Of a stretch of DNA of 41,531 bases, positions 17,545 through 25,513 are shown in pieces. This stretch comes from Defluviitaleaceae bacterium. Lineage in GTDB: Bacteria > Bacillota > Clostridia > Lachnospirales > WQUN01. The notes under the pieces were generated by a model. It had not been told where the DNA came from. It searched no databases and saw nothing but the letters and a program-made list of their open reading frames with translations. Position 1 is the first letter of the stretch. Each line of letters starts with the position of its first letter. The DNA lies in the NCBI GenBank assembly GCA_009777845.1, contig WRLD01000027.1, forward strand, positions 1-41,531, read 5' to 3'. The translations under genes were made by a program, and so were the position numbers.

Positions 17545-17919
17545 CTACTTTCTCGTGAAAATTTTGCCTGTTAGCTTGATGTCCGAGCCTCTCATTTTCT
17601 GTAGCTTAAAGTTGGTTTCTATGGTGCATTTTTCGCACATGCGGCCGCTTAGAATGGGCTTGCCGCAGTTGCTACAGGTTATATCGTCCCTCATGCCGCC
17701 GCTCGCGTCAATACGCCCGTCACGTACATACTGCAATATACGCTTCACGGGAACCTCGCACGCTTCCGCCACTTCCTTAACCGACTTATCGGGGTTTTGC
17801 TTGATATAATCCCTCACCGCATCAAAGATTTTTTCTTCCTCTTTCATGCAAGCAGGACAAAGCGGCTCTCTAATTTTTGCAAAAACCTTACCGCAACGCG
17901 GACAATTTACAGGTTCCAT
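17545..17919 (-). CDS. YvyF-like flagellar operon zinc-finger protein
   Basis: The 124-residue product starts MEPVNCPRCGKVFAKI, continues with LCPACMKEEEKIFDAVRDYI, a helix-turn-helix-like segment (VKEVAEACEVPVKRILQYVRDGRI) and a second zinc ribbon (CSNCGKPILSGRMCEKC). This matches the YvyF family found in flagellar operons next to flgM in Bacillota. The start at 17919 is chosen because GGGAGGG lies 5 nt upstream; an upstream in-frame ATG at 17958 lacks a comparable site. It sits between trpS and the coiled-coil gene. flgM and flgN are not beside it. A regulatory role in late flagellar gene expression is inferred from the family. Confidence 0.87.
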   Translation of the reverse strand: MEPVNCPRCGKVFAKIREPLCPACMKEEEKIFDAVRDYIKQNPDKSVKEVAEACEVPVKRILQYVRDGRIDASGGMRDDITCSNCGKPILSGRMCEKCTIETNFKLQKMRGSDIKLTGKIFTRK

Positions 17920-18013
17920 ATGACCCTCCCACAGCCTTTGACTGTTTTCTTCGACCAAGCATTAAGCCGTTGGTGGCTGTTGGACGTTTGCCAAGGCTCT
18001 ATCGTTCTATTTT

Positions 18014-18994
18014 TTAAAAACCAATTACGTCTTTCACTTTGCTTAAAGTAACCGCCGCAATCTCAGCGGCCTTCGCCGCGCCCTTTTTGGCAGTCTGGTC
18101 TAAATACGTGCCGTCCGCCATTAGGCGTGCATATTCCTGTTGGTACGGAGCGAGGGTTTGTGCTACGGCTTCGCCCACGGCTTGCTTCAAATGTCCGTAC
18201 CCCTTGCCCTCAAATTCCGCTTCCGCTTGGGCTAGTGTTTGGCTTGTCACACAGGCATAAATTGTCAAAAGGTTGCTTACGCCTGGTTTGTCCTCGGACA
18301 CACATATTTTATTGTCAGAATCGGTGACGGCTCTTTTAAACTTCTTAATAATAACATCAGAATCGTCCGAAAGATAGACACAATCGTTTATATTGTCGTC
18401 CGATTTTGACATTTTTTCCGTAGGGTTTTGCAGCCCCATAATTCTTGCACCCATGGGCGGTACAAACGCATCGGGGACGGTAAACACATCGCCGTAAATT
18501 TTATTGAACCGCCCCGCAATATCGCGGCATAGCTCCAAATGCTGGCGTTGGTCGTCGCCTACTGGGACGAGCGCGGCCTGGTACAGCAATATATCCGCCG
18601 CCATAAGGACAGGATAGGTGTACAGTCCTGCGTTGATATTGTCGGTATTTTTTTTAGATTTGTCCTTAAACTGGGTCATGCGGTTTAGCTCGCCAACCAT
18701 TGTGTAGCAGTTCAAAATCCACGCAAGCTCCGCATGTGCAGGGACGTGCGACTGCTGGTACAAAATATTCTTGTCGGGGTCTAGCCCCAACGCAATCAGC
18801 CACGCAAGCATAGAGCGCGTTTGTTGCCTAAAATCCTCCGGGTTGATTCTTATGGTAATCGCGTGCATATCTACCACGCAATACAAACAGCTGTACTCTA
18901 GGGATAGCTTTTCCCAGTGCGAAATCGCACCGAGCAGGCTACCCAAGGTAGGCACGCCCGTGGGCTTTATGCCGCTGTAAATAACTTTATTCAT
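18014..18994 (-). CDS. trpS: Tryptophanyl-tRNA synthetase
   Basis: This 326-residue class I synthetase charges tRNA-Trp. The N-terminal GIKPTGVPTLGSLLGAI carries the HIGH-equivalent loop; MAADILLYQAALVPVGDDQRQH and KMSKS (194-198, in TEKMSKSDDN) complete the catalytic signatures. Length fits the bacterial family. The ATG overlaps the FliS-like stop by 4 bp (ATGA), so it is translated from the flagellin-fliS message and has no room for a T-box leader or promoter of its own, an odd location for an essential housekeeping gene unless a second copy exists. Confidence 0.97.
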   Translation of the reverse strand: MNKVIYSGIKPTGVPTLGSLLGAISHWEKLSLEYSCLYCVVDMHAITIRINPEDFRQQTRSMLAWLIALGLDPDKNILYQQSHVPAHAELAWILNCYTMVGELNRMTQFKDKSKKNTDNINAGLYTYPVLMAADILLYQAALVPVGDDQRQHLELCRDIAGRFNKIYGDVFTVPDAFVPPMGARIMGLQNPTEKMSKSDDNINDCVYLSDDSDVIIKKFKRAVTDSDNKICVSEDKPGVSNLLTIYACVTSQTLAQAEAEFEGKGYGHLKQAVGEAVAQTLAPYQQEYARLMADGTYLDQTAKKGAAKAAEIAAVTLSKVKDVIGF

Positions 18995-19452
18995 GCCATG
19001 TAACCCCTGTCCTTGTCCTCTTGTATATATTCGTTCGCTTGGCCGTCCTTGCCGTAGGTTAGGCCTGTGTACACCTTAGGGCTTTCGGCGGCCTCGGCGG
19101 CCTCGGCGTTTTTTTCGGCACAATCGCGCCAGCCGACCAAAAGCATTTCCATTAGCTCCGCTACCTCGCCCGCCGTTTTGCACGCCATTTCCTTGTCCGA
19201 GGAAAAATGGACATCGCACAGTAGCTTGTACGCATAGCTGTAAATTTGGTAAAAATCGTGCGACAACGGCACGGCAAAGTCAAGAGCTTGGATTAGCTGC
19301 TCTAGCCCTTCCTTCGCTTTTTGTATATTACCATAAAAATCTTCTTTTGTGGCATTATTTAAAAATTCTACAATCAATTCTAGCGTAATCACAACAAGCC
19401 CCGCAGGGCTTGCTTGTGAAATACGCAGTAAATATGCGGATTTATCAATCAT
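18991..19452 (-). CDS. FliS-like flagellin chaperone
   Basis: This 153-residue protein resembles FliS: YLLRISQASPAGLVVITLELIVEFLNNA corresponds to the FliS N-terminal motif (tyrosine, ASP, then the first long helix), followed by further helices (LEQLIQALDF, IYSYAYKLLCDVHF) and LMEMLLVGWRD, the equivalent of the REAW-type helix. FliS binds the flagellin C-terminus to prevent early polymerisation. The C-terminal 35 residues are a low-complexity Ala/Glu tail. It follows flagellin directly, which supports the call. AGAGGTG precedes the ATG. Confidence 0.8.
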   Translation of the reverse strand: MIDKSAYLLRISQASPAGLVVITLELIVEFLNNATKEDFYGNIQKAKEGLEQLIQALDFAVPLSHDFYQIYSYAYKLLCDVHFSSDKEMACKTAGEVAELMEMLLVGWRDCAEKNAEAAEAAESPKVYTGLTYGKDGQANEYIQEDKDRGYMA

Positions 19453-19482
19453 TGGTTAGCACCTCTACAGGTTTTTTTTATA

Positions 19483-19536
19483 GGCTTCGAGGCGATATTC
19501 CCACCATAGAAGAGTCGGAGAAATGCGGCGCGCCGC
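19483..19536 (-). repeat. Small palindromic element P, copy after flagellin
   Basis: On the minus strand: self-complementary head GCGGCGCGCCGC, ATTTCTCCGAC, a short variable stretch, then TGGTGGGAATATCGCCTCG and AAGCC. The first base touches the flagellin TAG stop (19536-19538). Compared with the VanZ copy it lacks the extra 30-bp internal palindrome. It is the only noncoding copy in the window and lies between fliC and fliS, where its head could form a hairpin. Confidence 0.85.
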
Positions 19537-21230
19537 TACTGTAGCAACGCAATAATTTGTTGCGGGCGTTGGTTTGCTTGCCCGAGAATGGACATCGCCG
19601 CTTGATACATTACGTTAAATTGTGCGTAGCGTGTGGTTTCGCGCGCCATGTCGGTGTCCTGTATGCGACTGCGTGAAATTTCTGTGTTTTCGGCGGCTAC
19701 GTCCAGGTTGCTTACGGTGGATTCTAGGCGGTTTTGGTACGCGCCTAGCCTTGCGCGCGAATCGGACACGGTACGTATAGCGCGGTCTAGTATGTTTATT
19801 GCCCTATCCGCGCCTACGTGGCGTATACCCTCGCCCTCAACTGGTATAGCCATAACCTTTACATCAATTATCATGCGCTGTACACCGCCCACATATTCCA
19901 CAAGCCCAAGCGTTTCCGCGTTAAGGCGCGGAATTTGTACCGCCATAGCGGTATTGTGGCTCGCGCCGATTTGCAGCATAAGCGGCCCGTAGCTACGGAA
20001 ATCCTTAGTCATGTAAAGACCGTCCTCCAAGCGGTTGCCCGCATCAAGGTCGCTTACTGGAAAGCCGTCCGCGCCTGGGAAGCGGAAATATTCGCCTGGA
20101 GCGGCATCGGGGTCAAAGGCAACTTGAATAGACATGCGAATATCCTCGCCGTTGCTTCCGCGGAAAAATACCTGATTGCCGCTTGTGGTCGCCGCCAAGG
20201 AAGCGCCTGGTACACGGTTGCCGTTGGAGTCGAGCAAGCCGCCGATAATCGGCTGTCCGCCGTCTGTGGTAATAACGGCTGGGTCGGGGTCGTTGGTCGT
20301 TACAAGCGCGTCACGCCCTGTATTGCTAATGCTTTCCGTTAGCCCAAATATGGATAATTCGCCAGTAACCGCCATTTTTTGGTCGCTTCCTGCCAAATTG
20401 CTTACTAGGAAAATTCTCGCATCGTCAGTAGCGGACGGCTGATACATGGTAATTCCCATAAATTTCAATTCTTCGTTTAGCTTATACTGTACTTCTTCCC
20501 ATGTTTTGCCAGACATGTCAATGTTTAGGTTGTTGAGCTTAAAGCCTGTGTCGGCTGGGAAAACCTCGCGACCAGTAGGGACTTGTACGTTCGGGTCGTT
20601 TGGGTCGGGTTTCATTTCTGGCTCTAGCTGTGACAAATCGGGGTTTAGCTCAATCATGGCGGGCAAGCCTGCCTGTTGGATTGTATAATTCAACTGCCCC
20701 TCCGAAACATGGGGGGAAACGTACAGCGTGTTTACGATATTTCGCGTAGCTTCGGGGACATGGTCGCCGCCTAGCGCGCCCTGCCACATGGAATTGTCTA
20801 CCACTCGGCTTGCCTCGCCGTTGAGAATTTTCATGCGGTTAAATTCCGTATTACGCGAAATCGCATGAATTTCTGTAGTAAGCTCCTCTATTTCTAGCTG
20901 AACCATTGCGAGGTTTTCGGGGTTTAGCGTACCGTGAGCGGCCTGCACGCTTAGCTCGCGCATACGCTGTAGCATGTTATGCACCTCGTTTAGCGCGCCC
21001 TCCGCGGTTTGGATTAGCGAAATGCCGTGCGTTGAATTTTCGCTCGCCTGTCTTAGGCCGCTTACCTGATAATTCAATTTGTTGGAAATAGCAAGCCCTG
21101 CCGCGTCCTCCTTCGCGCTGTTAATTCGCATACCCGACGACAAGCGTGTCATAGCCTGTTGCAAGCCGCGGTCTGCGCGGCGCATACTTAAATGCGTAAA
21201 TAATGCGGGGATATTGTTGTTTATTACCAT
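19536..21230 (-). CDS. fliC: Flagellin
   Basis: The 564-residue product has the conserved flagellin N-terminus (MVINNNIPALFTHLSMRRAD, RLSSGMRINSAKEDAAGLAI, about residues 1-140) and C-terminus (about 480-564, ending YQAAMSILGQANQRPQQIIA). The roughly 340 residues between form the variable, surface-exposed D2/D3 region and give a larger flagellin than the minimal 270-residue type. It is exported by the flagellar type III apparatus and polymerises into the filament. CTAGGAGGTAAACC places a perfect ribosome binding site before the ATG. A FliS-like gene is downstream. Confidence 0.97.
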   Translation of the reverse strand: MVINNNIPALFTHLSMRRADRGLQQAMTRLSSGMRINSAKEDAAGLAISNKLNYQVSGLRQASENSTHGISLIQTAEGALNEVHNMLQRMRELSVQAAHGTLNPENLAMVQLEIEELTTEIHAISRNTEFNRMKILNGEASRVVDNSMWQGALGGDHVPEATRNIVNTLYVSPHVSEGQLNYTIQQAGLPAMIELNPDLSQLEPEMKPDPNDPNVQVPTGREVFPADTGFKLNNLNIDMSGKTWEEVQYKLNEELKFMGITMYQPSATDDARIFLVSNLAGSDQKMAVTGELSIFGLTESISNTGRDALVTTNDPDPAVITTDGGQPIIGGLLDSNGNRVPGASLAATTSGNQVFFRGSNGEDIRMSIQVAFDPDAAPGEYFRFPGADGFPVSDLDAGNRLEDGLYMTKDFRSYGPLMLQIGASHNTAMAVQIPRLNAETLGLVEYVGGVQRMIIDVKVMAIPVEGEGIRHVGADRAINILDRAIRTVSDSRARLGAYQNRLESTVSNLDVAAENTEISRSRIQDTDMARETTRYAQFNVMYQAAMSILGQANQRPQQIIALLQ

Positions 21231-21265
21231 GGTTTACCTCCTAGGGGTTATGTTTTATAGTCCAC

Positions 21266-21538
21266 TTAGCACATATACTCTTTCATTTCTTCCAAGGGTT
21301 CGTCAAAATCTGACGAAATTTCAATAAGTCCATTTAGCCGTCCCAATACAGGTGTTTTGGTTGTATCTGATTCGAGCAGATATACCGAGGGGTTAGAATT
21401 ACTGTAAAATTCCCAGCCCTCAACAACCGCCCTTCCCCACGCCCCTTTTTCGCCCTGTATCATATCAACATCAGCACAACTATTAAAAGCCCCTCGTGCC
21501 TTTAGCGCCCTTTTCTGTGGCGTTATCGTTTGAATCAT
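21266..21538 (-). CDS. Small protein with antitoxin-type acidic tail
   Basis: The 90-residue product starts MIQTITPQKRALKARGAF and ends LGRLNGLIEISSDFDEPLEE then MKEYM-Cys. The end matches the RLxGxIEIPDDFDEPLEEMKEYM tail of DUF2281-type and related antitoxins; the N-terminal part resembles short clostridial antitoxin-like proteins, from memory of the family. AGAGGTC precedes the ATG, which overlaps the stop of the 72-residue membrane protein by 4 bp. It lies 35 bp upstream of flagellin. No toxin is adjacent. It may be a solitary antitoxin or a regulator inserted in the flagellar cluster. Confidence 0.65.
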   Translation of the reverse strand: MIQTITPQKRALKARGAFNSCADVDMIQGEKGAWGRAVVEGWEFYSNSNPSVYLLESDTTKTPVLGRLNGLIEISSDFDEPLEEMKEYMC

Positions 21539-21753
21539 TTCAATCGACCTCTAAATGTAACTCTTAAAAACAAGCAACCCAACGCCAATATTGCAGGGAG
21601 CAATATTTGAAGCAAAATAGTAAGGGGGTGTTCAACATTTACGGATATATCATACTCAATCATTAAAAACGCAGGCAACCAAGCTGTTATTGTGACAGCT
21701 GTACAGAATATTATACAAGAAATTACTATGTCTGCTTTTTTTATGGTGTTCAT
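21535..21753 (-). CDS. Small two-helix membrane protein
   Basis: This 72-residue product has two hydrophobic segments (about 9-31 and 43-63: ILLQILLPAILALGCLFL), short loops and a basic C-terminus. No family is recognised. The start overlaps the HicB-like stop by 4 bp and its stop overlaps the next ATG by 4 bp, so three small genes are translated in tandem. A holin-like or toxin-like membrane peptide is possible given the antitoxin-like neighbours, but nothing in the sequence proves it. Confidence 0.65.
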   Translation of the reverse strand: MNTIKKADIVISCIIFCTAVTITAWLPAFLMIEYDISVNVEHPLTILLQILLPAILALGCLFLRVTFRGRLK

Positions 21754-21914
21754 TGATACCCTCCCGCAAAATCATAGAAAAGCACTACAGCCTCTCGCAG
21801 GCTATCAATCGCCTCGTCTATCGTTTTGCCCTGCGAAGCAACGCTGTTTTCAAGACATCTAGCCACAAACCAGTCATCCTCTTTTTGTATCGCAATAGTA
21901 AAATATTTATTCAT
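21750..21914 (-). CDS. HicB-like antitoxin (short form)
   Basis: A 54-residue ORF reads MNKYFTIAIQKEDDWFVARC, continues with LENSVASQGKTIDEAIDSLR and ends REAVVLFYDFAGGYQ. This is the HicB/DUF1902-type partial RNase H fold: beta strands, an alpha helix and the conserved SQGxTxxEAxxxLxEA motif. It lacks the C-terminal DNA-binding domain of full HicB, like the many stand-alone short HicB proteins. GAGGGG precedes the ATG. A partner HicA is not visible. Its start overlaps the stop of the 49-residue ORF, its stop overlaps the next gene. Confidence 0.85.
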   Translation of the reverse strand: MNKYFTIAIQKEDDWFVARCLENSVASQGKTIDEAIDSLREAVVLFYDFAGGYQ

Positions 21915-22056
21915 TTAAGCCCCTCTTTTTCTCGGCTACAGTCGCCGACCCCACTCTCTCCAAATCATCATCAGCCGTTTCAATAAACCTCGCTATCGCG
22001 GAAACTACCGCGTAAAAATCCTCGTTGTTCTTTTTAGGCGTTTCGTTATTTTCCAT
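21907..22056 (-). CDS. Small 49-residue protein, unknown
   Basis: A short ORF with an excellent ribosome binding site (TAGGAGGTATAC before ATG) encodes MENNETPKKNNEDFYAVVSA, then IARFIETADDDLERVGSATV and AEKKRGLNE. It is hydrophilic and probably mostly helical, and no family is recognised. It begins 17 bp after the FliK-like stop and overlaps the HicB-like ORF by 8 bp, consistent with a tightly packed operon. Confidence 0.6.
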   Translation of the reverse strand: MENNETPKKNNEDFYAVVSAIARFIETADDDLERVGSATVAEKKRGLNE

Positions 22057-22072
22057 GTATACCTCCTACAGG

Positions 22073-25000
22073 CTACACCCTAACATCAACAGTAGACGAA
22101 GTAATCTTCCGCACCTCGGGGCTATCGGTAGCCCATTGCTGTAACGCGTCGGGCGGCAGGGAGGTTTCCAGTGCAGGCTCTTTATCTAATACTATCTGCA
22201 ATGCCGCTATTTTTACTCCTGCGCCGAAAAGCATTTGCTCGAAGCCCTCTTGTCGGGCGATAAGCGCGTTTACGGCTTTTTCGCTCTGTGCTGCGACAGT
22301 GATGTCTACGCCCTCGCTTTGCAGTGTAAAGTACGCGGTGATTAGCCCCAAATTCTTTGTGTCGAGCGAAAGCAAGACCCTTGCGCCCTCTTGGGTCAAG
22401 GCGCGGTCGTTTAGTACATACATTTGTAGGTTTGCAATGCGTTTGTTTACCTTTATGGGTAGCTGGAAGCCGTTTTCGGCGTTTCCGTTAAGCGCGTGAG
22501 TTACGGCTAGGAGCGATTGCAATGAGGACGTGTTCTTGGTCGGCAATGTGCCGTTTATGGCATCGAGAATACGCGCCAACAAATTCCCAGGGGTCAAGCC
22601 CTTTCGCAAGCCAGGAAGTGACGTGTCCTGCAACGCATCGGAAATATTCAGCGTGCCGATTTCGTCGTCGGCGGCTTCCTCCGCTTCCTCTAGCTCGTCT
22701 GCCAATACGCGGTTGGAGCGCGTCATTTTTTCCAGTGACTTGATGTTGCCCACCGTTGCGGCGATATTGCGGCTTGTGAGGAAATGCACAAGCTGTGGGT
22801 TGGCGGCGATAAATGTCTGTATTTGCTCGGCTACCATACGCTCGAACACAACCTTTGCGGCGTTTACTGTGTCGGCGGCGGTGTAATCGGGCGTTTCGGG
22901 CAGGTTGCCCTTGGCGGTCAAGTCCTCTAGCGGCTTGTGAAGCTCGTCGGGCGAGGAAAGCAACGCCTCCAACGTGGCAGGCGAAGCAACGTCAACAAAT
23001 TTGTCTAAAACAATATCCAAATGGCTCATAACCTTTTGGTCGGCGGTGTTTTCTACCGCGCCCTTGATATTGCCCTCGGGGCGAATAAGCCGTTGCAGCT
23101 GTCCGAAGGATTCGTCCACCTGCATATCCACCGCTTCTCCAGAGCGGATATGCGTGAATTTTTTCGCAAGCTCCATAAGCGCGCCTAGCGTAGGCGAATT
23201 GCCCATCTCTGCGGCAAGCCCAATGGCGGCGGCCTCGTCCTTTTGGATAATGTGAAGCATACGGTACAGCGCGATTATGGACTTTCTTATTTCGGGGTCT
23301 AGCTGATGACTCGAATCCATCTCCATAATATACTGCGCTATTTTTCCAGTAACGTCCTTACCCTTGCCGAGGTTAAATTGCTTTACATATGCCAAGACCT
23401 GGTCAACGTGCATTTCCAGCGGATTAAGCCCTTCCTCTAGCATGGAGGCCGCGATAATCGGGTGTAGCTTCGATGCGAGCGCGTTAATTTTCGCGTCAAT
23501 TTCCTTAACGGTTTGCAGGTTGTCCTGTGTTACGTCCATGCTGTTTTTGCTTAGAATGAATGATGCCTTGAGGTTTTCGTCAGACGGCGTAATGTTCATT
23601 TTTTCCAGTAGCGGTGCAAACTCGCCGCGTACCTTTGAGAACGAGTCGCCGTAACGCGAATCGGGAACGGTCGCATATTGCTCATAATGGCTACGCGCAC
23701 GCGCATAAAGCACGGATTCGTGTATGCCTTGAATGGTAAACGGCGATTGCCCTTTGATAATACCTGCGTGGACGTTTACGGTAAGCGGCGGAATATTGGC
23801 TAAATAGTCGAAAATTTTCGTCATGCGCGTGGCGGCGTACTGCGTACCGCTTCCGCCAGCCATACGCTGATAACGATACGCGTCGGGTTCGCTTACATTG
23901 AACGTACGCATAACGTCAAGCATATGCCCTGTATCCACGCCAAACGAACGAGCGCGCGAGGCCGCCTGCTCCGCAAATTTTATTTGTGCCTCGCCCACAC
24001 GCGCCACATCGGGCAAGTCCATACTGCCTATGGGCTTATCCGTGGCGAGCTGGAACGCGGCGCGGTCGAAAAAAGCCTCTCGTGGGATATTGCCCGACAT
24101 TGCACCGAGGAAAATAACCTTGTCGATATTTACGCGTGTAAGCGGCAAATCGCGGTCGAGCAAAAATCTTGCCGCCACGAGGTTATCCTGCACGTAGTCT
24201 ATTCCCTCGCGGTCGAACAGCCGCTTTAACGCGCCTTGCAACGCGTCCCACGGTGCGGCGGAGGAAGCATCGGCAGGGGGCGGCGCGCCGCCCGACATAT
24301 GCTTGCTTTTGTATACATTGTCTAGTGTCAATTCTTTTTCGTCTGCTATTAGCTTTTCGATGGCTTGGGGCTCTACCTTTTCGGGCAGCTTTTCCCATGC
24401 GTTTTCCATTGCCGTCACGTTTTGTTCCGAAACGGGCATACCGTGCTTATATAAACTGGTAACAATTTCCTTGGCATTCTCGGGCTTTGCGTAGCCGCTT
24501 TTTATGCCGTCTGCGAGTTCTTGTTCGCTTATGGGCGTTTCGGGCGTTCTGTCGATATTGTGCATTACGCGGTTGAAATCGGAAAAGCTCACCTTGCTTA
24601 TATCCAGTCCGCTTTTTACCATAGCCGCAACGGCAGTATTTTTGCCTGTACCCGAGGCGTAGGTTTGCGCTCGGCGTATAGATTTAATCGCGCTTGCCAC
24701 TTTTTGAGCCTGTTCTTGGCGGTGTTCGTCACGTAGCTCCTCTGTTTCACGCATTTGGTCGAGGGTATTCGCCACGCCGCGTAAGCCGTCAAGCGCAGAT
24801 TGCACGCCGCGCCCTATTTGCTTTTTCGCGTTGGGGTTAGACAAATCCTGTGTCAGCTTAAAGCCAGTGCGCGTTCTTTGCACCCAAAAACGCAGATTGT
24901 CCCCTACCCTACCCGCTATGGACGAGGAATCCGCAGTAAAGACTATGTCGTCCTCTGTACGCAAGGTGGCTGTGTTTCCGTCCAGCGACTCGAAACGCGC

Positions 25001-25126
25001 CGTTATTATTTGCCCTGTACTCCATGACACCTCTGGGCGGCGCTGGTTCGCCGTAGCGGCGGTAGCGGATTGTATGCCCGGTATGCTGGCGTTTGCTATG
25101 GACACATTAAACGAGGATAGGTTCAT
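22073..25126 (-). CDS. Large FliK-like flagellar hook-length-control-type protein
   Basis: The 1017-residue product has an N-terminal beta domain (GQIITARFESLDGNTATLR, about 38-85) as in clostridial FliK-like proteins and a long helical middle. The C-terminal globular domain has MYVLNDRALTQEGARVLLSL followed by DTKNLGLITAYFTLQSEGVDI, which recalls the FliK hook-length domain (LxLxPxxLGxVxVxLxxxxxxV). I recall related Lachnospiraceae proteins annotated only as DUF families near flagellar genes. Position upstream of flagellin supports a flagellar role. GGGGGAAGC lies before the ATG. FliK assignment is moderate; a structural or export-associated role is an alternative. Confidence 0.65.
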   Translation of the reverse strand: MNLSSFNVSIANASIPGIQSATAATANQRRPEVSWSTGQIITARFESLDGNTATLRTEDDIVFTADSSSIAGRVGDNLRFWVQRTRTGFKLTQDLSNPNAKKQIGRGVQSALDGLRGVANTLDQMRETEELRDEHRQEQAQKVASAIKSIRRAQTYASGTGKNTAVAAMVKSGLDISKVSFSDFNRVMHNIDRTPETPISEQELADGIKSGYAKPENAKEIVTSLYKHGMPVSEQNVTAMENAWEKLPEKVEPQAIEKLIADEKELTLDNVYKSKHMSGGAPPPADASSAAPWDALQGALKRLFDREGIDYVQDNLVAARFLLDRDLPLTRVNIDKVIFLGAMSGNIPREAFFDRAAFQLATDKPIGSMDLPDVARVGEAQIKFAEQAASRARSFGVDTGHMLDVMRTFNVSEPDAYRYQRMAGGSGTQYAATRMTKIFDYLANIPPLTVNVHAGIIKGQSPFTIQGIHESVLYARARSHYEQYATVPDSRYGDSFSKVRGEFAPLLEKMNITPSDENLKASFILSKNSMDVTQDNLQTVKEIDAKINALASKLHPIIAASMLEEGLNPLEMHVDQVLAYVKQFNLGKGKDVTGKIAQYIMEMDSSHQLDPEIRKSIIALYRMLHIIQKDEAAAIGLAAEMGNSPTLGALMELAKKFTHIRSGEAVDMQVDESFGQLQRLIRPEGNIKGAVENTADQKVMSHLDIVLDKFVDVASPATLEALLSSPDELHKPLEDLTAKGNLPETPDYTAADTVNAAKVVFERMVAEQIQTFIAANPQLVHFLTSRNIAATVGNIKSLEKMTRSNRVLADELEEAEEAADDEIGTLNISDALQDTSLPGLRKGLTPGNLLARILDAINGTLPTKNTSSLQSLLAVTHALNGNAENGFQLPIKVNKRIANLQMYVLNDRALTQEGARVLLSLDTKNLGLITAYFTLQSEGVDITVAAQSEKAVNALIARQEGFEQMLFGAGVKIAALQIVLDKEPALETSLPPDALQQWATDSPEVRKITSSTVDVRV

Positions 25127-25194
25127 GCTTCCCCCTAGGGTTAAAGGTAGGCTCTGCGGCTTACCCGAATTATTAAATTACTCCGTCTATAATA

Positions 25195-25222
25195 TTTTCG
25201 GTTAATTTGGTGAAATTGTTTA
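25195..25222 (-). promoter_or_regulatory. Candidate flagellar sigma-28 (SigD) promoter
   Basis: On the minus strand TAAA (25222-25219) and ACCGAAAA (25202-25195) are separated by 16 nt, about 70 nt before the FliK-like start. The -10 box matches six of eight positions of GCCGATAA. It would drive the whole flagellar block toward 14905. Confidence 0.35.
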
Positions 25223-25266
25223 GCTAATACTTTTGGGGTTGTTATAAGAATAAAAACTTAAAAGAT

Positions 25267-25505
25267 AATGGAACGCGGATTTACGCGGATTTAACGGATT
25301 TTCGCGGATTCTATCTGGCGCGTTCTTTAAAATCCGTTTAATTAACAATCCGCATAATTTGCGTTTCCTTAGCTTTTAATGAACGCAAGAAAAAATCCGC
25401 GAAAATCCGCCAAATCCGCGAAAATCCGCGTTCCATGCCCTTAAAATCCGCCAAATCCGCGAAAATCCGCGTTCCATTGCTTTTTAAACCTGCGTTCCAT
25501 AATCC
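25267..25505. repeat. Cluster of ATCCGCG inverted repeats
   Basis: AATGGAACGCGGATTTACGC on the left is followed by two mirrored copies of GCGAAAATCCGCGTTCCAT (right arms ending near 25436 and 25478) and a partial third. The gene-free stretch 25127-25513 otherwise holds only the FliK-like leader. The same family occurs once at 4900-4980. It separates the flagellar block from the sortase operon. Confidence 0.85.
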
Positions 25506-25513
25506 AGTTGCCC

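Noticed and set aside
17920..18013. T-box or other riboswitch controlling trpS or the YvyF-like gene
   Set aside because: The spacer after trpS is only 94 bp without T-box motifs, and the trpS start overlaps the upstream gene.
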